A DNA stretch of 64,000 nt from Tubiluchus corallicola (GCA_030141605.1 JAQGDQ010000025.1:1-64000); one strand, 5' to 3'; shown: positions 1 to 10,300, counted from the stretch's first letter. Numbers and translations: made by a program. The notes: generated from the letters alone by a model not told the origin.

Positions 1-1056
1 TGAAAAATATTAGAAGGATTTAGTAATAAAAGTGTAATTAGTAAAATCACTTTAAAGTTGAGTTCATTTCATCGTATTAAAATTGTTCCTATATTGAACG
101 CCCATTCCTCTACCAATGACGTCGTTCATCAACTGAAGTATAGCATCGCACTGTTAATTTTCATCTGAAGTATAATGAGTTTTTACAAAAAATGGGATAG
201 CTAATTTTGTGGGATCTTTTGCATGAATGTTAGGTAAGCTGCAGAAGTCTGAATGTAGTTTAAAAGAAAACAGGACGATTTTTTACTATACTACTCCATT
301 TTCAAGTCCGATAAATAGTATACAGTTTAACACAATTAATACTGCAAAAGCGTTTCTGATAACTAAATAATAGATTAAAAACTTAATTAACGGCGGGTGA
401 GCCCAACTAGTGACGACATAACAAACTAACATAATTTTCAACAGCAAAAATATTCCACGAGTTACTCTAAGATATTCAGTGTGTTGTACTAAAACTTAAA
501 AGTTTTAAGATAAAAATTACAATTTCAATTTTACCGCTGTGCTCACGCATGAGCTGCCGAATGCGTGTCACAGTAGTTCGTCAGAAACAAACACATTTGA
601 ACTGAGAGGTACAGCACCTGTTTTTTGTGTAATGCGTTTCCGAAATTTAAGCGCTGGTGTCCGTCTAACCAGCGAATGGCGAAATGCCTGGTAACAGTGA
701 AGAACTAGTGGCGCAAAATTGAGTTTGTGTGGTAATAATTCTTTCATGTAAGTCGTTTTTGAAAAAAATAGTACATTTCCTTTCAATATTTTAAGGACCT
801 ACGGTTTAAGATTGGGTCTGGTTTTGCTTTAAGCAGCGATAGCGCTTACAAAAGTCCCGAAGTCCACCAATTACGTCATAATTTTCAAGTGAATTGCCGC
901 TACCACCGAGCCTAAAAATTTCTGTACAGCGGTGGTACAAATTACTTTATGCTTTATAGACAGTTTTTGTAAATTTCTCTTTGTTATATTTTTCCAAGTT
1001 TAAGTGATTACAGTAAAATATATAAACCAAATATACCAAGTGACTTGTTCTTTTCT
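1..1056 (+). mobile_element. TTAA-MITE family A, copy 1 (left end outside window)
   Basis: This segment aligns by eye with 49938-50480 and with the reverse complement of 32787-33284. Shared blocks include the stretch around 37-60, the ACCAATGACGTCGTTCAT block near 112-129, and 868-1056 (TACGTCATAATTTTCAAGTG and following). The right end TTGTTCTTTTCT abuts TTAA at 1057-1060, as in the other copies. The copy is interrupted by a second element at 264-828. No open reading frame of note is present, so this is a non-autonomous element. Confidence 0.7.
264..828 (+). mobile_element. TTAA-MITE family B, nested inside family A copy 1
   Basis: The other two family A copies run straight through the point where this 565-bp segment sits. 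It is bracketed by TTAA at 260-263 and 829-832, which looks like a target-site duplication. Its ends AAGAAAACAGGAC and, reverse-complemented, AGCAAAACCAGAC are imperfect inverted repeats. The first about 45 bp and last about 100 bp match 11405-11590; the middle (about 310-720) has no counterpart there. Confidence 0.65.
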
Positions 1057-1060
1057 TTAA

Positions 1061-2109
1061 TGACTAGAACATATTACACAAATATACACAAATAGGCCAT
1101 ACACACAAATAAATATACAGAATGATCACAATGAGTTAGGAACATACGAAAATATGTAATATCAAAATAGAAACTACCGTCAAATAAGCAAAAGTATCAA
1201 AAAACAATAGTAGAGTACATATATATATATATATATGCCAAAAAGCAGACACCTGAACACCTGACAAGTTGATAACGAATTAAAAAAAATCACATAGCTT
1301 GAATACAAAATGAGCAACTCAAACAGGTTAGAAACAAGTTAGTGCAACCAAACTGAATCAATGATTTAAAGCGAAAACTAACAATAATCTACTAACCGGG
1401 CCTAACATCAAATCAAATAATCAGTTAAGAGTACAAGCCAGAAAGAATGATAATTAAAACTTTAGGGAAGCAGTCTCTAAGCCAATAGATGGTCTAACTG
1501 CTATTTTAGTTGTGCAGTTGGTGCTGGCAGTAGCTTTATCTTAATCTTTGTTGCGGTTATTGTTGCCGCTGCTGTTGCTGCTGTTGTTGCCGCTGTTGTT
1601 GCTGTTGCTTTACTGCTGTGGTGGTTGTTGTTGATTGTAGTGGTTGTTATGACAGTTTTTATGGTTGTTGCAGTTAAAGTGGGCGTTTCTATTCTGATTA
1701 TTGTCTTTGTACAGTTTGGTGCACTGCCCTGAAATTCAGGTAAACAGTTTAACTACATGTTTAGTTGTTCTAATCGCATAACACACTATGAAAATGTCAT
1801 ATTGAGCGGTGTTCTTTCCATCCTCTGAAGGCGATACTTGAGTCTAAAAACTTCAAATAATGTTATTTCGTAATAAATATTTCATATTGTCATAAATTTG
1901 CTGTTCGTGTTGTTCTGACTTGATTAGCAACTATCTCGTATAATCTAACAGCAAGAATGTGCACAAATTGTCTGTCTCTGCTAATGTCGCAGAGACGACA
2001 CCATTTTTTATTTTATAACTGTGTCAAGGTTTTCACTAAATGATTTGATTTCATCCGACAGTGAAATTTGTATTTTTGTGTTTCGGGTCAATAGTTTTGA
2101 AGAAATTCT
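1061..2109. other. intergenic, upstream of pentraxin-like gene 1
   Basis: I see no gene. It holds a short (AT)n run near 1221-1236 and an imperfect GTT/GCT trinucleotide tract at about 1545-1640. The last few hundred bases should contain the promoter of the gene starting at 2201. Confidence 0.5.
1545..1640. repeat. imperfect (GTT/GCT)n tract
   Basis: The run consists mainly of GTT, GCT and GCC triplets with interruptions. It lies outside any supported coding region. Confidence 0.7.
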
Positions 2110-2116
2110 TATAAAG
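2110..2116 (+). promoter_or_regulatory. TATA-like box for pentraxin-like gene 1
   Basis: TATAAAG lies about 85 bp before the ATG at 2201. That spacing would give a 5' UTR of roughly 60 bases. This is motif and distance evidence only; no transcript is available. Confidence 0.4.
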
Positions 2117-2200
2117 CGTCTGTCACAATATGCAAACATGTAAGCTTAATTATTCTAACTTAGAGACGTATCAAAATTTGGCTGAATTACAAGCGAGACA

Positions 2201-3439
2201 ATGTGGTTAAAAACGCAGTGTCTGTATATTTGTGTTTTTCTGGTTATATGTAATTTAGTATTTTTGGTAAGTGGAATGGGTAACAGAAGAAACCGGAACT
2301 TCGGTAGCGCACACGGCAACCAGAACAGAAATAACAGAATGGGGTACGGCACACGGAATGGTAATGGCGGAAACAGAAACGGCAACCGGCATGCAAATGG
2401 CGGAAACGGATACGGCAATCAGAATGGAAATGGCGGAAACGGAAACCAGAATGGGAACGGCGGAAACGGATATGGAAACCAAAATGGGAATGGCGGGAAC
2501 GGATACGGCAATCACAATGGAAATGGCGGAAACAGAAACGGCAACCAGAATGGGAACGGAAGAAACGGATATGGAAACCAGAATGGGAATGGTGGAAACG
2601 GATATGGAAACAAGAATGGGAATGGCGGAAATGGACAAAATGCCCTGGCAAATGCCCAGGTAGAATGCTTTAACGTTGAAGACGCTGCTACAATGGTTAA
2701 CTTTCCAGACTTTGGTACAACCGACTACATTCACCTGAATAATGTCATAACGAGTGAGTTGGCTGCTTTCACTTCGTGCATGTGGGTGAAGTTGGATCCA
2801 AGTACACAGCAACACGAGGAAACCACGTTCCTTTCTTATGCATTATCTGCAGAAACTGACAATAACCAAGACGATGTGATCCGTTTCGCATTGAAAAACG
2901 ACAGCATAGCATTCTACGTTAATGGCATAGACGCAGGTCATAACACCATCGCATGGGAGGCGAAGCTAAGAAACGGCTACTGGGTTTTCCTTTGCGCCCG
3001 CTACGACCACTATGACAACAGTTGGGCCATAAACGCCGTCACCTCCGATGCCATGTACTGGACGTCAGGATACTTTGATTCGAGTGTTGGTACAATAATG
3101 CCTGGTGGATTTTTCCTGTTTGGACAGGATCAAGACGAACCGGGTGGTGATTTTGGTTTCATCCAAAGTTTCAAAGGAATGGTGACAGATATTACCGTGT
3201 TTTCTAGAAAATTGTCCAACGACGAAGTATACGAGCTTTCTCACTCTTGTAAGAATACTGGAGACCTCTTTACCTGGGGGGATTATCATATGATGCTTGT
3301 AGGTTATCATCTAGAACAGATGCCATCTACTTGTCCGTTGATTGAAGGTATCAGCTATAGAAACGTTTGTACGCTTGATCAACACGCTTTCGAGGCTCTC
3401 CTCGAAGCAGTAAATCAAGTTTCACAATCTGGAAAGTAA
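2201..3439 (+). CDS. secreted pentraxin-like protein with Asn/Gly-rich repeat region
   Basis: This intronless frame encodes 412 residues. Residues 1-25 form a hydrophobic signal peptide. Residues about 50-146 are a low-complexity Asn/Gly region built from an 11-residue unit resembling GYGNQNGNGGN, encoded by a 33-bp DNA repeat. A pentraxin/LamG-type beta-sandwich follows at about 155-375. Cys193 (SCMWVK) and Cys265 (FLCARY) sit where C-reactive protein has its disulfide pair. The GQDQDEPGGDFGFIQSF stretch matches the calcium loop: CRP E138, Q139, D140 and Q150 correspond to D310, Q311, D312 and Q322, but E147 is Gly319. A C-terminal tail with three Cys (350, 378, 390) is shared with the neighbour at 5390. 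The usual pentraxin signature (HxCxSWxS) is not conserved, so this is a divergent member. The ligand is unknown; secretion is inferred from the signal peptide. GTAAGT, a good splice donor, overlaps the stop at 3436-3441, but the neighbour ends at the same place, so I keep this stop. Confidence 0.85.
   Translation: MWLKTQCLYICVFLVICNLVFLVSGMGNRRNRNFGSAHGNQNRNNRMGYGTRNGNGGNRNGNRHANGGNGYGNQNGNGGNGNQNGNGGNGYGNQNGNGGNGYGNHNGNGGNRNGNQNGNGRNGYGNQNGNGGNGYGNKNGNGGNGQNALANAQVECFNVEDAATMVNFPDFGTTDYIHLNNVITSELAAFTSCMWVKLDPSTQQHEETTFLSYALSAETDNNQDDVIRFALKNDSIAFYVNGIDAGHNTIAWEAKLRNGYWVFLCARYDHYDNSWAINAVTSDAMYWTSGYFDSSVGTIMPGGFFLFGQDQDEPGGDFGFIQSFKGMVTDITVFSRKLSNDEVYELSHSCKNTGDLFTWGDYHMMLVGYHLEQMPSTCPLIEGISYRNVCTLDQHAFEALLEAVNQVSQSGK
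2350..2640 (+). repeat. 33-bp coding minisatellite (Asn/Gly repeat)
   Basis: A purine-rich 33-bp unit (start GGATATGGAAACCAGAATGG) recurs imperfectly about eight times inside the coding sequence. Because 33 is divisible by three, copy gain or loss keeps the frame. It also explains the spurious open frames on both strands here. Confidence 0.8.
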
Positions 3440-3636
3440 GTGGAAAATGTGATTTAAAACAATCTTACAATGCTTCAAGTAATGTGCGTGCAACCATGTA
3501 AAACAATGACATACGTTCAATTCCAGTCTGAGAACTTATGTTGAAGGTATATTGGTACATTCAATTATTGCCTTAGCCAGTGCATCACGAGTGTGCCTTC
3601 ACACAGTTCACACTCACGCAAATTTGTTCACATTCA

Positions 3637-3642
3637 AATAAA
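3637..3642 (+). terminator. polyadenylation signal AATAAA of pentraxin-like gene 1
   Basis: A canonical AATAAA lies about 200 bp after the stop codon at 3439, on the same strand. This is the first canonical hexamer downstream that I found. Confidence 0.5.
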
Positions 3643-4406
3643 AGATTATCCCTTAATTTAAAAGGATTGAAAGTTCCCCTAGTAAGAGCTGATTGAGTAG
3701 CATGGGCTGTTTGTTTTCTTTTTACAATTCTGTTGTTAGTAAGTTGCTGTTACCATTGTTAGCATTATTGCACGATGCTACTAGTTAATTGGCAGAATTC
3801 GATTATTATGATCCTGTTTGTTTGAACTGGTGACGTTTCTTTCGTTATTTATTTGGCTTGTGTTATAAATTTTAGAAATGTGATATTGTTGTTCGTAAAT
3901 GATTTACAAAACACGTAAATGATTTGTTATAAGCTCTGCAAAATATTGCTTTTGTTAGTTAAGCATTGCCCGTATATATAATGCTTGTGTATGTATAACA
4001 AAGGCAAAAAACTTACATTTCTATACATATATATATATGTATTTATATATATTTATTATATATATATGTGTGGCACTGCTATAATGTTAAATTCTTATCT
4101 GATCGCTTTAGGTAGATAATAGGTGGTGTTAATCGAGCGCTGCCTAGCCAGTGTCACTAAGATTATTACCAGTGTTATTGTTGTTGGAATTGCTTAGTTT
4201 GGTTAAAGTTGCTGCATTGTTTAACGTTAATAAAATTGCTGTTTTGCTTTTCATGATAATGCATTGATAGTTAATATGTTCATTTGAAACGGATTCACAA
4301 AGAACAATCTTATAGCAAAAGATGAAATCACTCAAAGCAGAAGGAAAACCGTGCCCAATGTTAAATGGATTCTAAATTGTAATACTTGAGTTTGATTTAT
4401 TTGTTT
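3643..4406. other. intergenic
   Basis: No gene is visible. AT-rich DNA with short (AT)n runs at about 4026-4072. Confidence 0.5.
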
Positions 4407-4549
<143 letters not shown>

Positions 4550-4579
4550 AAATATACACATACCTATATATTTATAGAC

Positions 4580-4719
4580 ATGGATTTTTTTCTTTGCGGA
4601 TTTCGCGATTCATTTAACATATGATACATTACATATATGTGTGTGAGTGCGTGTGTGTGTGTGTGTGTGTGTGGTTATATGAATCGCGAAATCAAAAAAA
4701 AAAAAAGAAAAAAATCCAT
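4580..4719. repeat. long inverted repeat with (GT)n loop
   Basis: The left arm 4580-4613 contains GATTTCGCGATTCAT. The right arm 4679-4719 contains its reverse complement ATGAATCGCGAAATC, followed by an A-rich stretch pairing with the T-rich start of the left arm. The 65-bp loop holds a (GT)n run (about 4650-4673). It could be a small foldback element. Confidence 0.65.
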
Positions 4720-5389
4720 TTCTAATCCGCTTTACCAATCTATAACATTGCTAAATTCTGGTACGCTTAAGTCCGCAAATACTGCAGATTTTGGTAAAAA
4801 AAATCCGCGGATTTTGATTCCACTAACTTTTGCCAATTACATAGTTAAAAGTCATTTTGGATTTATTATCATTATTTTTTTCATTTCAGACACTTGAAGT
4901 CCATAAAACAACAATAAAAATAAGGCACACGTAAAAACGCTCAGAGTTAGATTTATTGTAGCAAAGCGTTCAGAAATCTGTAGTGAAACTGCAGTGAGAA
5001 TATATTAAATTCGGTTAATACGTATAAAATTTGGAGTAGTTATCGTTTGCATGTTTTAATCTAAATCAATCTAGTTTACCTAAATTTATTATGTAGAAAT
5101 ACATAAATCTGTGAAATGCGTACAGAAAGAACTCTTCAGTGTTCTAATTATATGCTTCTCATCAATCATGTAATTAGGCTCATGTCATCCATTGTTGTGT
5201 TGCTTGAAATGTTTTCAGTTCAGAGACCGTTTCCTTTATATATCTTTGCAGGCCAAAGGATATGTGTCACAGAGTTCACAGTCTCTCCAGCTAATTAGGC
5301 TCATGTCATGCCACAAAATGGTGTCAATTCAACGACTGACCTTTTATTTTTAAAGAACTCGTAGCAGATTGGAGTCGTGCGCGTGCGCC
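4720..5389. other. intergenic, upstream of pentraxin-like gene 2
   Basis: No separate gene is visible. It contains a short CCGCGG-centred palindrome (AAATCCGCGGATTT, about 4801-4815). A TATATAT run near 5236-5242 is a possible but weak promoter element. A pyrimidine-rich stretch ending in AG near 5355 could be a 5' UTR splice acceptor; I cannot confirm it. Confidence 0.35.
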
Positions 5390-6682
5390 ATGTTTTCAAA
5401 ACGGCAACGCTATTACATTTTTCTTATTTTTATGATTGTTCTGGTTATTTTGATTTGTGACGTGGTTGATGGTGGTAAACGCTTTCGCAGACGCAAAAGT
5501 AATAGAGTGCAGTCAAAGCAGCTGGAAAGAAAATCGATGAATAGACCTTTCCCAGGGTATTCAAGCTTGAAGAGAATTCAGAAAACTCCAACTTGTTTTG
5601 ACGCTAAAGAATCAAGTACTGAGGTTGTGTTTTCTGAATTTACTGAGACGGATTACATAAAGTTAAATAATGTCATAACCGACTCACTGGAAGCAATATC
5701 AGTGTGCATGTGGGTGAAGATATCCCCAGACGCTGAAAATAATGAAGAGACAACGCTTTTCTCCTATGCGACCAAAAATGAGGATGATACATTACGACTT
5801 TTTGTAAAAAACAATTCGCTGGTATTGACTGTGAATGGAATTGAGTCACAGGCTAATTCCATTGCAATAAATACAGGATTAAGGAATGGTTTTTATCATC
5901 AGGTTTGCGCTGGTTACGACTCAGTTACTAGTAGGTACTTTGTAAGTGTTGACGCACTTAATGTTCTAGGAGAGTGCATTCCAGCTACTTGTGGCAGTTA
6001 CAGTGGGGGCTGTTGGTGTGACTCTTTGTGTTTTGACTACGGAGATTGTTGCAGCAATGTGTGTGATGCAGATGCTTGTGGAGACGTTCTAGACGGATGC
6101 TCCATTGCACTTGAGCCATCTTTAGGGTCTTCTAGTCCAAGTGAAAGTTCTGGTCCGAGTAGAAGCCATACCCGCGGAAATGGTCCTTTTGATGTTGTAG
6201 ACGAAATAGATGATGTCAGCAGAATAATAGAAAGTAGGTCCACACGTATACGCAGAAGTGCAGAAAGTGAACAGGATTCTGACTATGTAGACATTGGAAC
6301 TTACGATACTGGCTTGGGCAGTATACCGCCTGGTGGATGTTTCGTCATTGGACAAAGCCAGGGCTTTGTCGGTGGTGGCTTTGACGTCTTACAGAGTTTA
6401 AAAGGAAGTGTTTTCGACTTTAACGTATACTCGAAAATGCTATCAATTCATGAAGCTGCCGAAATGACATTCAATTGTAAAAACCCTGGCGACGTATTTG
6501 CGTGGAGCGATTATCGAATGGAGCTTAGAGGTAACCTTAAAAAGTCAAACTTTGACAACCCACTTTGTACCGACGAACCAGAGACTAGAAAAGTGTGCAC
6601 TCTGTCAGAACATGCCATGAATAGTCTTCTCAAGATAGCTATCTCGTCTGCCCAGGTTGCACAGAAAAAGAAGGTGTGGTGA
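5390..6682 (+). CDS. secreted pentraxin-like protein with inserted somatomedin-B-like module
   Basis: From the ATG at 5390 the protein is 430 residues. Residues 1 to about 27 form a signal peptide with a short basic N-terminus. A basic segment with a furin-like RFRR follows near residues 31-34. The pentraxin-like domain starts near residue 80 and aligns with the upstream neighbour: Cys106 and Cys173 are the conserved pair. In the loop after the second of these, residues about 196-226 carry eight Cys in the order C-x4-C-x6-C-x-C-DSL-C-x5-CC-x3-C. This resembles a somatomedin B (SMB) knot such as vitronectin's, although the spacing after the CC pair is shorter than usual and extra Cys follow. 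A Ser/Pro-rich linker and a second furin-like motif, RIRR before SAES (residues 286-289), come next; then the pentraxin fold resumes at about 300 (IPPGGCFVIGQSQG). The calcium loop is degraded: CRP E138 and D140 correspond to Ser323 and Gly325. The C-terminal three-Cys tail is shared with the neighbour. An earlier TTG codon extends the frame by seven residues, but ATG followed by a hydrophobic stretch is the better start. Function unknown. Confidence 0.82.
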   Translation: MFSKRQRYYIFLIFMIVLVILICDVVDGGKRFRRRKSNRVQSKQLERKSMNRPFPGYSSLKRIQKTPTCFDAKESSTEVVFSEFTETDYIKLNNVITDSLEAISVCMWVKISPDAENNEETTLFSYATKNEDDTLRLFVKNNSLVLTVNGIESQANSIAINTGLRNGFYHQVCAGYDSVTSRYFVSVDALNVLGECIPATCGSYSGGCWCDSLCFDYGDCCSNVCDADACGDVLDGCSIALEPSLGSSSPSESSGPSRSHTRGNGPFDVVDEIDDVSRIIESRSTRIRRSAESEQDSDYVDIGTYDTGLGSIPPGGCFVIGQSQGFVGGGFDVLQSLKGSVFDFNVYSKMLSIHEAAEMTFNCKNPGDVFAWSDYRMELRGNLKKSNFDNPLCTDEPETRKVCTLSEHAMNSLLKIAISSAQVAQKKKVW

Positions 6683-6786
6683 TCAGTCTTATTTATTTTA
6701 AGTATCTTCGTAAGGCTCCTCGTACCAGTTCCGGCGAAATAACAAAAGCATTAACACCAACAACATCCCCACAGCAACAAATATAG

Positions 6787-7460
6787 GTGAAGCAAAAGGG
6801 GAACAAACGGCCTACATGCAAATTGGGTTACCTTAGTATAAATCATCTTTTATATGCTGATGATTTTTGTATATTAGCTCCCTCTATACAAGCGTTACAA
6901 AGTATTTCAAATGGTTGTTCAGACTATGCTAATAATCATGGCTTGAACTTTAATGGGCCTAAAACGTATTGTACGTATTTTATGTGGAATAATATGCGAC
7001 ATATCGACTACGTGACTCTTGACGGTGTTAAAATATGTGTTAAAAATAATCACAAGTATCTTGGTCATGTACTTTCTAATAATTTTTCTGATGACTTAGA
7101 CATAAATAACCAAAATCGTTTGCTAATTGCTAGATCTAATATGTTTTAACTAAATGTAACTCTTGTTCAAAAAATGTGAAACTATGCTATTTCCTGCACA
7201 ATGTGAAACACATGCTGTGATAACTTAGAGGTTAATTTCAAAGTATGCAGCTTAACCAAGATCCGCGCCACTTACAACGTTGCTCTTCATAAGTTTTTCA
7301 CATGTTATGCTTATGATACGCAATCTTTTTCAATATGTGCAGAAAATAATATATAAAACATTTTACAGTACTGTTGAGTCACTCTGCTTATATTTTAAGA
7401 CAAGAATGATTGGATCAGCAAATTTTATTCTAAATTACATTTGCCACAAACTGATGTGCG
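6787..7460 (+). pseudogene. non-LTR retrotransposon reverse transcriptase relic
   Basis: The frame 6787-7149 reads as the distal part of a LINE reverse transcriptase: LLYADDFCILAPS contains the YADD catalytic motif, followed by HGLNFNGPKT and KYLGHVLSNNFSDDLDI. It has no ATG, starts right after a stop, and continues in broken frames to about 7460 with family-like pieces (SLTKIRATYNVALHKF). It is 5'-truncated and frameshifted, hence dead. GCGCCTTGGTGATAGT at about 7659 is the kind of 3' UTR motif seen in such elements. Closest family by eye is a CR1/jockey-like clade, not determined further. Confidence 0.75.
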
Positions 7461-9937
7461 ATTTTATAGTAGCTTATTTAGAAGATGGTATGATTTATTG
7501 ATATAGTAACTGCTGGCTTTTTAACTAATGCTTTGTATTTTTAATATTTGTATATACTTCTTTATGTTTTTTTTAAATTTTTGTAGTTTTTAATAATACA
7601 TGTAGTATTTCCTAATTTTTAGTGTAAAATTTTATCTTTTGTATGGCATTTTTATGTGCGCCTTGGTGATAGTAATTGTTATCGTCATTGTTTTAGTGAA
7701 AAATAAAAGCACTGAATTGCTGTTACAAACTAAAAATGTTGTCTATTTAACCAGTGTAATGGAGTACTAATTTTCTCAAGCGGTTTTCAAGCGAAATTAA
7801 AAAACAAATTGGACAAGAAGTTTTTGGCTTATGCCATCTATGGTTGAAAAATGGTACTATTTATCGAGATTTCACTAAAATCTAATGTTATCCACCCAAA
7901 ATCTGTGTTTACTTTTCCGTCTAATAGTAATAAGCTAACGCCGCAGCTGTAAATTTCGATAGAGATGGTTTCCAAAAATTATTGCATGCAATTTTCGACC
8001 AAAAATGGCGCCGTGGGCTTTGTTTACACGCGTAGCGTATACGGACACATGGAAACAATCATTACGCATCACGCAAAACGGATCACAGATTGCGCATGCA
8101 CATGGAGTCGTAGCTTTATGATATTCACCGAGTATTTTTTTTCGTACTGAGTAAAAAACGGAATACACAATTTTGACTCACGTGGGTTTATCCATCGCTT
8201 TCCTCTTTCTCTTGGGTGATCGTTGCATAAATCTACACGAGTCAACATACTGAAGAGCAAAGGTTTTTATTGGCAAACGTTTTTCTTGGCCTGCTTAGAA
8301 AATTGACGTAAAGCACTTTTTGACATATTTTTCTCTTTCTGGAACATTTTAAAATTTTGCATGAAGGTAGTTCTCGATAAATTAATTTACAAAAATCTGT
8401 TGATTTGCTTATGTCCGAGGTTCGCAATTTCGCGATCTTGTACAGCTGGCAAGGGCATGAAGGTGATCTTGTTCTGACTTGTCACTTGATATGTCTTCAT
8501 TCCTGATAGTGGCTGTACCAAATTTTGTTTAACTGTATAAACTGCAGATGTGAAGTGAACATTTATGAGAAACAAAAGATAAGGAAATAAACGGAAATAC
8601 TAAGTTCCTAAATCCCTAAGGTAAGACACTATTTCGCTAGATCAGCAACAGGTAGCGGCATTTCCATTACTACACCTTTGCGAGTTAGTGTACTTTATGC
8701 CTGAGAGATGGCAGCACAAACACGCATTGGTGTAATCTGTGATCTTGCTGATGTTGTTTATTTTTTGTAGACGGGGTCTTTCTTAACTATTGCGCCAAAC
8801 GCGTTTCGGTTTTAAGAGCATCATTTGTACCTAGCTTACATTTGTTTACATTAAATATAGATATGTGAACACAAGAAACTAACCCCATTTAAAAATTCAC
8901 GGAAATGACATAATTTTTTTCTATGAAAATGGACGCACATAGTATCAATAATGCAAAGTTTTAATAAAGAAATGTAAAAATTTTGAGATGTTAGCGCCTT
9001 TTAAATAAAAAACATCGAAATAAAAAACAAACGAAATCAAATTTATCATTTTAAATTTTGTATTCCAGACACTTCAATTACTTTGCTCAGTATATCAGCA
9101 ATGAAATTGCAAATCATTTTTACTGATTAACCCAGTCATGCATGCATAACACTTGGATGTGCTACTAACCAATAACAACTGATGTATATATTATATAATA
9201 ACATTTAATAACATAATGTCATATTCACTATAGGGGTGCTAGACTAAATGACCATTGTCTCCGTCCGGCCATTCTCTGCTGTTATATGATTAGTATATTT
9301 TAGGTTTTCTATATTATGAGCCAAGATAAACTGTGCGGTTTCTGTATTCTGTAGATTCGAACTGTTCAATGGCTTTGATGACCATTGTAGCAGACTTAGC
9401 TGCAATTTTGTTAATTTACTTGTAAAATTCACGTATGTGGCGCCATCTCTGGCAGTAGTGCAAACGTTTTATTTTTAAGCCAGCTTTTCGATGTACCTGT
9501 GAGTCATTTCTGTTTCCTAATTGTGCTATAAACAATCAAGTTAATCCACTTATAGGGGACAAATTTACGTTAATTTTGTTGCAATTATATATATATATAT
9601 ATATATATAATATATGCAAGTGAGTGAGTGCATTAAAACGCTAGTGTTATCTAACAATCGATAAGATTTTCAAATCAATTAACACCAATTACATCAATAA
9701 CATCAATTTGTAGGCATACATATATCAATTATGCATATAAATTTTAGTTAGGCATAATACGTATCACCTGGGCATTAAATAATGCACTAAATCGTCTCAA
9801 TTAAACAATAGAAGAATTCACACAAAAAGAAGTGTAAGCTCTAATCTGCAAGAACAACAGAAATATTGTAATCATTCTTCAATTAGCAAAGTAACTAGAT
9901 TCAATATTTCTTTTTATTTAAACCGTTTAGTTGATTT
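7461..9937. other. intergenic with repeat debris
   Basis: No gene is supported. The block 8009-8090 (around GGACACATGGAAAC) resembles the reverse complement of 56075-56160. A short (AT)n run lies at about 9589-9610. Confidence 0.4.
8009..8090 (+). repeat. dispersed repeat fragment, related to 56075-56160
   Basis: By eye, GTGGGCTT...AGCGT...ACGGACAC(A/G)TG(G/A)AAAC...ACGGATCA is shared with the reverse complement of 56075-56160. The copies are diverged and no ends are visible. Confidence 0.4.
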
Positions 9938-10300
9938 TCAAAAATTCTGAACTATGATATATAGAAGCTCATTATTACAAGATTTCAATGAATTCATTAT
10001 TGAATTACACATAGATTTATAACTAGAATTTACAATTTGCTGATAAGTAATGAAATTGATACAAAGGAACTCATTTAGGAAAATATTGCCTTCATTTCCA
10101 TAACGTGTACATTCAAAAAAGTAATGCACGTAATTTTCAACGGATCTATCTGTTAGACTGGGAATAAACAAATCAGAATCCAATCTATTTGTTAACATTT
10201 CGTGTTTTCTGTATTCATTCTTTTTTACGCAAAGATTTATTATAAAATGTTCCCACTCCTTGGAAACAAGGCGTTTAAAAACAGTTTTACTAATACACAT
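9938..10300 (-). pseudogene. possible retroelement C-terminal fragment
   Basis: The 120-residue frame has VENYVHYFFECTRYGNEGNIF, reminiscent of the H-x(3-5)-C segment (exHxLfeCxxYxxxR) found C-terminal to LINE reverse transcriptases. The rest is Lys/Asn-rich and unrecognised. TTTATT just downstream (about 9913) would be AATAAA on this strand. The call rests on one short motif. Confidence 0.3.

Noticed and set aside
2244-2815. Long open frames on the minus strand and in another plus frame over the Asn/Gly repeat
   Set aside because: They are by-products of the 33-bp repeat, whose length is divisible by three. Only the 2201 frame has a signal peptide and a recognisable domain.
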